The notes under the pieces were generated by a model. It was not told the origin of the DNA. It ran no database searches and saw only the letters and a list, made by a program, of their open reading frames with translations. The position numbers were made by a program, and so were the translations under genes. A stretch of 62,125 nucleotides of DNA from Didymodactylos carnosus (taxonomy: Eukaryota > Rotifera > Eurotatoria > Philodinida > Philodinidae). Below, piece after piece: positions 53,862 to 62,125 of the stretch (position 1 is the first letter of the stretch; every line of letters begins with the position of its first letter). The stretch spans positions 1 to 62,125 of the forward strand of contig CAJNOQ010000224.1 in assembly GCA_905250885.1 (NCBI GenBank), given 5' to 3'.

Positions 53862-56800
53862 ATGCTCGAAGGTAATAAAACGAGAAAATGAAAAGGCTAA
53901 ACTAAATATTTTATTTTTATAATTTCATTTAGAAACTAAAATAAAAACAGTGCCTAGAGTTGTTGACAATCAAATATTTTTATTAAATGGTCATGTTTAC
54001 AATACGGTTATAAATGATCACAACAACAACAATGGTGCCACAAATTATGCTTATGAAAACGGTATGATACAATACTTTCTCGATGTGTTTTAACTATTCT
54101 TAGATAGAGTTTTTCTGTTATTACCCAAATTCTATAAGATATTTCTCTAGAGGTAGTCCTAGTAATGTTTACTTAACCCTTTCTTGCCCTATAAAAACCA
54201 TTTTATAAAAATTTAGTTCACTTGAACTAGCAAATGTCTCGTAATACTGAGCGTTCTTTATCTCATAGGGTATAGTCTATGACAAACATCTCAATCTGTG
54301 TCCTACTCTATCCTATTCTATAAAAATGTTTCGTACCCATCGTCATCCTACACACTTCTATTGTCCTTCAGAACTGTCAGCTTTAGCCAAAGACAAGAAA
54401 GGGTTAAGCATTAAACTGATGCACCGTTATTTTCTTCTTCGATGCGTGGATAAATAGATACTATATCTAATTCTAATACAATTTCTATTGAATTGTATGC
54501 ATCGTTTATTCACGTTTAATAAATAAATATTCATTTATTATCTTAATTTTTATAATTAACTTCTAATTATTGTCATAGGCACTGAAAAAGTGCAAAGTGG
54601 AAATATTAAAATGAAAAAGATTCAAAATTCTAAATTGAACAATGGAAATTTGTCAAATAGTAGCAGCGATGATGATGACGACGAAAATGTATACGAAATA
54701 AAACCATCGAATGATGAAACTGAAATATTACTTTCAGGAAGTGCGTATTGAATAGTCTAATAAAAGACAAATATTAGAAAAAAACAAATTTTTTCTTTTG
54801 TTTTAGATAGTACTGAAATCGATCCACATATTCCTGATCATGAAACATGGTATGCAGTGGCCTTACAAGTTTTTATCCCATTTATGATTGCAGGTTTCGG
54901 TACAGTGGGAGCCGGACTCGTACTCGATTATGTTCAGGTATGAAATAAATAAACAATAATTTAATTTGATATAAAAATTTAAGCAGGAAAAAACTTTGGT
55001 CAACCATAAAACATATCTTTTTTTGATTCTAAATTAGCTTATTTAAAAAAAGCTATTTATACTAACATCTCAATACTATGGGAATATAACGTAAAGTAAA
55101 ACTATTTACTAACAATGCCAAATAGTAAACACAATGCTTAAAGGAATTTCTTTAACTGATGTTGTTGATGTGTATTAATAATTATTCTTATTTTTCTCTC
55201 ATTTTAGTGGGTATGTTATTTCTTTTTAAAACACTTTTCATCTAATTCGTATCTCTATTTCTTCTGTATGTGTTTATTTATTTTAACATTTGCTGCTTGT
55301 ATTTTTACCTGCTAATATTGAACTTCTTTTGATTCTTTTTAATTCTTGTATTGTGTTTTATTAGATGTGCACAATGAGGTAATTTTTCTTCTACTAATAC
55401 ACTAATATCCTCGGTGAAATTCCCATTCCCCATGTAGGTGGATCAGAATTAACAACCTGTAGATATCATTTCTATAGATAAATAATTATCACTTGGTATA
55501 TGTTGTAATTTTAGTTAGTTAAAAAAAAAAATAGATTATAAAAATAAAATATTTCATTTCACAATGAATGACTGGTAATTATAAAAGTAAACACATATAA
55601 ATTGCATCCCACTTACATGTAGTCAACTGATGGTGTTTGAATTTTGAGCTTTTGAGCTACTGTTTGACAAAAAACATCATATTTGAGGCAAAAAATTGAG
55701 TTGGGAAGGTATTGTCTTCTTCTATTGGTGAATAGAAATAATGACATGGAAAATTTCTTTATGTACAGCGAATTTGTTTATACACCACACCGATGCTAGT
55801 AGTAGCAGCAATCACCAATTTTTATTTCAAAAATTGTCATTATGCTTAATTGACACATATCAAGGATATTAATAATTCTCATGAATGTTCAATAAAATGC
55901 TACTGTATAGAATCACAGTGTACATTTAACAATTCAAAAAAAAAAAAACATCGATTACAGACGTTTTTTAAACTTTTCTCTCACATAGACTCTATTTTAA
56001 TGTTGTTAGTAGATATTTTATTTTGTTTTTTTCTTATTGTTGTTACTTATTTGTGATTATTAATTGATTTATCTATGTTTGTTTCATTTTTATTTAGAAA
56101 TGGCGAGTATTTAAAGAAATTCCTGAAATTTATATATTAGTACCAGCTTTATTAGGTTTAAAAGGCAATTTGGAAATGACTTTAGCTAGTCGATTATCTA
56201 CACAGGTGAATGAGAAAGGTGTGAAATTTACTATAAATTCTATTATTTAAAGAATCTTTTATTTATCTTGTTTTATAGGCAAATATTGGAAATATGGATA
56301 AACGAAAAGAATTAATTAGTATGGTGACTGGAAATCTTGTTCTTACGCAAGTAGGATTTTACTTGCATAATAAACGATGTTTTCTTATGTGTGTGTGTGT
56401 GTGAGTTGTGTGTATAATCTTTGTTCTCTATATTTAAGCTACAAGCAATCGTTGTTGGTTTTTTAGCAGCTTTAGTTGCTCTAGTCATGGGCTGGATTCC
56501 AGATGGAAATTTTTCAATTCGGCATGCTTTAATTTTATGTAGTAGTAGCGTTTCCACAGCATCACTTGCTTCGTTGGCTTTGGGTATGTACCATTTTTTT
56601 TCCAATTTTCTAACCTAAAATAAACTGCTCAATTATGTGATTTAGCTTAGTTTCAATATTCAAGGGTACACACCCTCCCTCATTTTTGAAACAAACGTGG
56701 TACATGATAGAATGACATGTCCGCTACATAACAGGATTACTCCCAGCACTCTCTTCATAACTTTCTACCGGATAGATACGAATCTTTTACAGTTTGTCAC

Positions 56801-59800
56801 TTTATTCTAAACAAAAACTCTATTTTTTATTTTCGCAAAATCTTTTTCTTCATTTCAAAAAAGTGAGTTTGTTTGAAAATACCTATGCTTCAGAGATAAA
56901 ATGACTTTTTTGAAAATTTTTCCAGATTTTCCGGTCAAAACCTAAGATTCTAAAGGTTTTATGCATATTTTCACTATTAATTTTGAACAAAGCAATATTT
57001 ATCAAAAAAAGAAATGACCTCGAAGATATCCATTAACAATCTATAAGTGATAAAATTGTCAGCTCGACAGGATGACATTTCATGGGAGGCGTAAACGGCG
57101 CCGACTGAAAAGTGAGATTTCTGTAAAACTTGTGAACAAAGATAACTAAAAGGTTTGCGGCGGTTTTGAAAGATACGTCAAAGACTAGGACGATATCAGA
57201 TTTTACACAAGCTAGGAAAATATCAGATAATAACTCTTTAATCTGTTGGAGTAGTAAAATTCCAACCGAAAGACCAAAATGAGAGGGGGTGGAGGGAACC
57301 GAATATCCTTAAGGAAGGACACATTAATAAGAAGATTTATGTTTAAATATTCGACTAACGACGTTGTGTTGATATTATACACTGATTGTTGAATGATGGT
57401 GTATATTCTTTCTCCGTAGAGGTTCTGAAATTGACCTCTTATTAGATTCTTTCTAAATTATTTTATTTAATAAAATTTGTAATGTTTCAATATTGAAGAC
57501 GTTCATTTTAGACCTATGAAGTCTAATAGTTATGTTAGAAAATTGATTTCTGAAAATTCATTACATAATTATTGGACTCGACATGTCTGAACTGTCTAGA
57601 CACTAACGTTTAGCTTAGTAGTTTTTTAGATTAAGATGATTTTTTATTATTTTGTAAAATGTTCAATCTTAAATTGTTTTTATTCATCGTTTATTTAATC
57701 TTTTGTTTAGGAATAATTATGATTTTTGTTATTGTTTCGTCTCATTATTGTAAAATAAATCCGGATAATGTAGCCACGCCAATAGCCGCTAGTCTTGGTG
57801 ATTTAACAACATTGACAATTTTAGCTAATGTTTGTGCTATTTTACTCAAAACGATGGGTAAATTAATTAATCTATATTATTATTATTTTAATTTATTTTG
57901 TTTTATCATTGTAGAAAAACACTATTGGTTACCTATTATTATCACATGTCTATTTCTCATCGTTATACCTGTTTGGATCGTCATATCATATCGAAATAAT
58001 TATGTTCGAGATGTTCTCTATTATGGATGGTATAAATTTCTTCTTTTTTTTTTGTTTATTATTATTATGTGTAATCATGCCTATATTCTAGGTCACCGGT
58101 GATTGCTGGAATGTTGATCAGCAGGTGAGACGAGTTTTTCTTTTCTTTTTTGTAAATTTCGAAGGAATAGAAAAAATAACATTATTAAGATTTAGAATAT
58201 TTGTGCACTTACTGCTAAATAAATTATGATTGTATATTATCGAACATTTTTGAGTTCTGTCATTACTTCAGTTACTTAACGTATTTCTTGTTATCTATCA
58301 TGTTTTATGAACATATTTTTCGAACAAAATATTGAATTTTGTCTTCTTCTAGTGCTGGTGGTCTTATTTTGGATTTTGCAGTAGTACAATTTCGTGGTCT
58401 TGCTGTTTTTCAACCAGTTATTAATGGTAAATATTAAATAGAATTCTATTAGAAAGAAACAAGTGTCTGATTCGTATTCACACAATATTCAGCTTAAAAA
58501 AAATTCATAAAATGTTGTAGAAAACAGTTAAAATTACTGAGGAAGTATCCTAAAACATTTTCTTTTTATCCTTATTCCATTTTTATGTAAAATTCTCCTC
58601 TGTTAAGTTAATAATGTATTTTTTAGTAATAACGCTCGTTTTTATAGGTGTTGGCGGTAATTTAGTTGCTGTTCAAGCTAGTCGTTTATCAACAGCTCTA
58701 CATCGACAAACCAAACCTGGTATAATGCCTGCTGGTGTAAAATCAGCATGTCCTAATCCATTAAGTGTCTATTTTTCTTCAAGTAAGCATTAAATTATTG
58801 TCATTGTATTTTTGTTTTATTTTTTATTTTTTAATAGAATGGGACTCAGTGACAACTCGTGTATTATTAATTATGGCTATACCTGGTCATCTTGTTTTTA
58901 TATATTTTATTTCGAGAATGGAAGCTGGTTATAATTTCGTTACAGTTACTTTTACAATATTATATCTTATTGCTGCTTTAATACAAGTAAGTTTCATGTA
59001 GATATTCTTACAAATAAATAATTGACAATTTTTGTATAAAGTAGATCAAGTAATCCGATTAATTTCAAATAAATCAGTTAACACTTGTAATCTATTATAC
59101 GTTTACTTTCCTTTGTATAAAGACTAACATCCATTTTTTAAAAGAATACTTATGGTTAGTTTTTGAATAGGTTTTAAATGACAAATGTTAGAGATATGCG
59201 TTCATTTCGCCAGTCGAAGAAGGAGACTCGAAAAATCTTTTCATTAACAAAACAAAAAAAAAAATTTTTTTTTTATATATAAGAAACCTACTACTACTTT
59301 TTCAACGTCGAACGATATTCGAAAGGATCTCTAGAAAACTATGAAACAAAAAAATCTCTTTTCACTATTTTCGATCTCATAATGGCGTTTAGTCTATCAA
59401 AGTAACCTCATTCTGAAGTTTTCAACGTGGTCCGATGTTTTTTGAATGAACCGTGAGGTTTTTCTAATATTATGTAGAAACAGTCTGAAAGTTCTAATTT
59501 TGTAAAACTCCCTTTTATCAGCCTTTGATTTGCAAGGAAAGTGAATACCATATCAGAACACTGAAATTCGAGTTTTCGCTTAACTCTCATTGCGAAGAGC
59601 TCACGTAGAAAAGACACTCTAGTTGTCGTTGAGAAGAAAATATTTTCGTTTGATTTATTTCTATAAAGCAATGAACAAGTTATCATCGCTTTCAGCTTTT
59701 GATCTGCACTATGAATAGAGTGTCTGAATACAAGTACAGTTTTAAAAGACGTAAAGGCAAACATGAAGCCAGTCGTAACACCGAGTCTTACAAAAAAATA

Positions 59801-61012
59801 AACGTGTAGCGTCAGCTTTTTTCTATCAAACTGCCGACGATTGAAACGCCTTACCAGAAACGGTTGTTGTGGTACATACTCTAGGTCAGTTCAAAGCGAG
59901 GCGTAAGGCGTTTTCTGTTGATTTGTTTCTGTTTCTGTACTCTATTCTGTAAGAGTGTATATATAGGTATAAATGTGTATTCTCTCTCTTGTAGTTGGTT
60001 ACACCTTGTACTTGTAGACACGGTCACCTGGAATGTGTATAAAATACAAGGTTTTTACTTTTTCTACTTTCCCACAGCAGCTGTTTTTTTCATAAAGTTC
60101 ACTTTGTTTGTAAAATAAAATCACGTTTAAGTTCCAGTTAGTTTATGGAGAACTAGATTAACTTTCCAAAGATCGTCTCAAAATGTTACTTTTGAAAAGT
60201 AGTTTAAAATTTGTTTTGCTAATGAAAAGATGACTTTTCAAATCTTTTCCTTCGATTGGGCGAAATGAACGCATATCTCTGACAATTTTCATCTAAAAGC
60301 TCTTCACAAAATAGCCTCATATACGTTTTTTAAAAAGTGAGTAATAATAAATCGGAAAAATTATATTCTATTGAATAAACGCGCAGATATCGATTCAGAA
60401 AAAGTTATTAAAATATGTAAGAAAATTCAAGTAGTCATTTTTTAAATAACTAAATGTGTTTAAAACAATAAAAAAGGCGACTTTCTCAAGAAAAAAATAA
60501 AACAACAAAACTTTTCATACAGAAACGACTAACATTTGTGCATTCTCTGTAATCCTTTTGATGTGAAAACTAGAAACTATTTGACATATTGCATCGTCTA
60601 TCTCGTTGAACATCACTATTGGTAAATAGTAAACTAGGATATATAACTCAAGTCGAAGTTTCTATAGAAATTTGAAATTGACTAGTTTAAACAAGATATA
60701 CAAGCATAATCTTGTTAAAAAACCGAAAGGATGATGAAAAAATGACAAACTGAGAAACAGAACATTCTTCAACAGAAATATAAGTGTCTAAACGCTTTAT
60801 TTTTCTATCATCATATCTAGACGTTTTTTATATTATTGTAGGTTGCCATCTTACTTTATTTGGCGCAATGGTTTGTAACTTTTGTATGGAAACATAAACG
60901 TGATCCGGATAATGTTTGTATACCATATTTGACAGCTATTGGTGATCTTTTAGGAACCGGTCTTTTAGCATGTGCATTTATTATTTTGTCGGTATTTGAT
61001 AAAAATGTTTAG
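53862..61012 (+). CDS. SLC41A: SLC41 / MgtE-type magnesium transporter
   Basis: Fourteen exons: 53862-53871, 53933-54061, 54579-54740, 54807-54937, 56098-56205, 56279-56350, 56439-56583, 57711-57857, 57915-58029, 58092-58124, 58353-58426, 58648-58782, 58838-58986, 60842-61012. They encode 526 aa (human SLC41A1 is 513). It is a membrane Mg2+ carrier with two MgtE-like repeats. Repeat 1 has [15 protein letters not shown] (164-178) and [15 protein letters not shown] (269-283). Repeat 2 has [16 protein letters not shown] (375-390) and [15 protein letters not shown] (491-505). The Asn/Asp and small residues of these motifs line the cation path in the family. The N-terminus (about 110 aa) is hydrophilic, Asn/Asp-rich and poorly conserved. 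The first exon supplies only ATG CTC GAA G. Introns 4, 7 and 13 exceed 1 kb; intron 2 (517 bp) carries a MITE. Confidence 0.95.
54177..54403. mobile_element. Short piggyBac-like MITE (TTAA-flanked) in SLC41 intron 2
   Basis: TTAA flanks occur at 54173-54176 and 54404-54407. The left end is CCCTTTCTTG and the reverse-complemented right end CCCTTTCTTG, a perfect 10-bp match. The body is 227 bp and non-coding. Confidence 0.75.
54938..56097 (+). other. SLC41 intron 4
   Basis: A 1160-bp AT-rich intron. A potential 3-nt micro-exon at 55208-55210 and a 14-nt one near 55365 were considered and rejected. No inverted-repeat element was recognised. Confidence 0.45.
56584..57710 (+). other. SLC41 intron 7, with a weak inverted-repeat pair
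   Basis: A 1127-bp intron. ACACCCTCCCTCATTTTT near 56670 and AAAATGAGAGGGGGTGGAGG near 57280 are imperfect complements and could be the ends of a decayed element. The interior pairing is poor. Confidence 0.35.
59178..60295. mobile_element. Foldback-ended element in SLC41 intron 13
   Basis: The left terminus (about 59178-59260), with GAGATATGCGTTCATTTCGC, pairs with the right terminus (about 60215-60293), which has GCGAAATGAACGCATATCTC. The interior, about 950 bp, has its own smaller inverted repeat around GAAACGCCTTACC and AGGCGTAAGGCGTTTTC. A 118-residue minus-strand ORF inside shows no recognisable domain. Confidence 0.7.
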
Positions 61013-61348
61013 GCTAACAGTGAAATGAAAGAGTTTGTTTTTTTTGATTATTTATTTTCTATTCCATAACGGTTAAATGATTAATTTTGCCTTTAATAGT
61101 ACACTTATTTGTATTGTTCATCATTTAGTAGAGAATGAATGTTTTTTGTTTTACATTCCACTATTTTGATGACAAAATATTATATTGTTGTATTTTGTAC
61201 ACTTTGTTCTATTTTTAATATGTTAAATTTTTCTTTTTGTTATTATTGTTTAATTTATGTTTTTCTGAAGCAATGATCTAAGATATTTTTTGATTCCATT
61301 ACATACAGGGTTGTGCGTAAACTTTTTCTAGGGAGAGGTACAGCTCCA
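61013..61348. other. 3' flank of SLC41
   Basis: AT-rich sequence after the TAG stop, probably 3' UTR. No canonical AATAAA was located. Confidence 0.4.
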
Positions 61349-62125
61349 ACGACAAATGATATAAAAATGAATTATATACCAAATGAAAGCTCATCGAAAA
61401 TGGTATTATCGCGTATAACTGGTAATCCATAGGTTGATTATGAGCTATAGAATTATGAAAGTTTCTAGCGGATGCGTCATAATGAATGAGTCTCGTAGTA
61501 TTTTCTATTTTTCTCGTGTTCCTTTAGGATCCTAAGATCGGTGTTTTTTTTAAAAGATGCGTCACAAAATACTCTACAAAATCATATCTAAAGTTTAGTT
61601 TTAGAACTTCAATCAAGAGAACTATGTAAACTATACGAAAGACGGAAAAACTGAAAACTTTCTAAATTTGGTATTTTTTTTCGACTTAAACTTTTTTTTT
61701 CTGCTTTCTGTAAAAAAGTGAGAAAGCAGTTCTTTTTGTACTTTAGAATATGCTCTTTCTCGTGGTCTGTAAAAAAAGCAGATGGTATGCTGGAGAACGA
61801 AATTTCAAAAATTTCTTCCCATTTTCAACAATGTACCCAAGCAAAAAACGAAAAATACGATCAAAGTTTTGCTTTTGGAGTTAGATAGTGAAGAGCAATC
61901 ATTTCTGATTAAAACACAACAAACCCGATTGGAAAAAACTTTTGCTCTGATGAAGTTATAGAACTTTTACTGAAAGTACCACTATACCCAGAATTGACAC
62001 ACCCGCTAGAAACTTCCATAATTCTATAGCTCATAATCAACCTATGGATTACCAGTTATACGCGATAATACCATTTTCGATGAGCTTTCATTTGGTATAT
62101 AATTCATTTTTATATCATTTGTGGT
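61349..62125. mobile_element. Long inverted-repeat element running to the window edge
   Basis: The left arm from about 61349 (GACAAATGATATAAAAATGA onward to TTCTAGCGG near 61480) is the reverse complement of 61995-62125. Both contain ATTATGAGCTATAGAATTAT or its complement and GGTAATCCATAGGTTG or its complement. The arms are about 130 bp, the interior about 500 bp, non-coding. The right terminus may lie beyond the window. Confidence 0.8.

Noticed and set aside
55208..55210. A 3-nt micro-exon TGG in SLC41 intron 4
   Set aside because: Good flanking splice words, but family alignment (VQ-K-W-R-V-F against VQ-H-W in the human protein) needs no extra Trp.
59408..59764. 118-residue minus-strand ORF in SLC41 intron 13
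   Set aside because: It lies inside an inverted-repeat element, has no recognisable domain and no splice or codon-use support.

Overview
The window is animal nuclear DNA. It is AT-rich, and its genes are split into many short exons by introns that are mostly about 50-75 bp, with GT-AG junctions. Four complete, highly conserved metazoan genes can be rebuilt exon by exon. The compact introns, A/T-ending codons and many non-autonomous DNA transposons would fit an AT-rich microinvertebrate such as a bdelloid rotifer. That assignment is inference: no species marker was seen.

Layout: (1) 1-1162, the last two exons of an unrecognised single-pass membrane protein (+). (2) 4395-4606, a small hydrophilic ORF (+) broken by a one-base frameshift in an A run. 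(3) 6632-11548, a plasma-membrane type Na+/H+ exchanger (SLC9A/NHE) on the minus strand, 13 exons, 882 aa. (4) 11549-25012, a gene-poor stretch with simple repeats, inverted-repeat elements, a divergent tandem repeat and one doubtful mini-gene at 19129-19335. (5) 25013-32578, SEC63 (-), 19 exons, 795 aa. (6) 34747-51131, myosin VI (-), 31 exons, 1244 aa. (7) 53862-61012, an SLC41/MgtE-type Mg2+ transporter (+), 14 exons, 526 aa, divergent from the myosin gene. (8) 61013-62125, downstream flank running into another inverted-repeat element.

The genes do not form a pathway. One is an exchanger for pH and Na+, one an ER translocation co-chaperone, one a minus-end actin motor and one a Mg2+ carrier. 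What unites the window is its mobile DNA. Most introns are tiny, and nearly every intron above about 500 bp contains an inverted-repeat element. Several families can be told apart. Four short elements sit exactly in TTAA with CCCTTT-like terminal repeats (piggyBac-like MITEs), and a fifth TTAA-flanked foldback is made of two long arms. hAT-like MITEs carry 8-bp duplications. A foldback family has termini resembling CTAACGAGGAA, and one member has been split by a hAT-like element that left a perfect 8-bp duplication. None contains a recognisable transposase, so all would need enzymes encoded elsewhere.

Other points of note are a GC-AG intron in the myosin VI gene and a candidate 57-nt in-frame cassette exon at the insert-1 position of the myosin VI motor. 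A cluster of palindromic motifs also lies between the divergent myosin VI and SLC41 genes. All exon coordinates were derived by hand from splice consensus, frame and family conservation.
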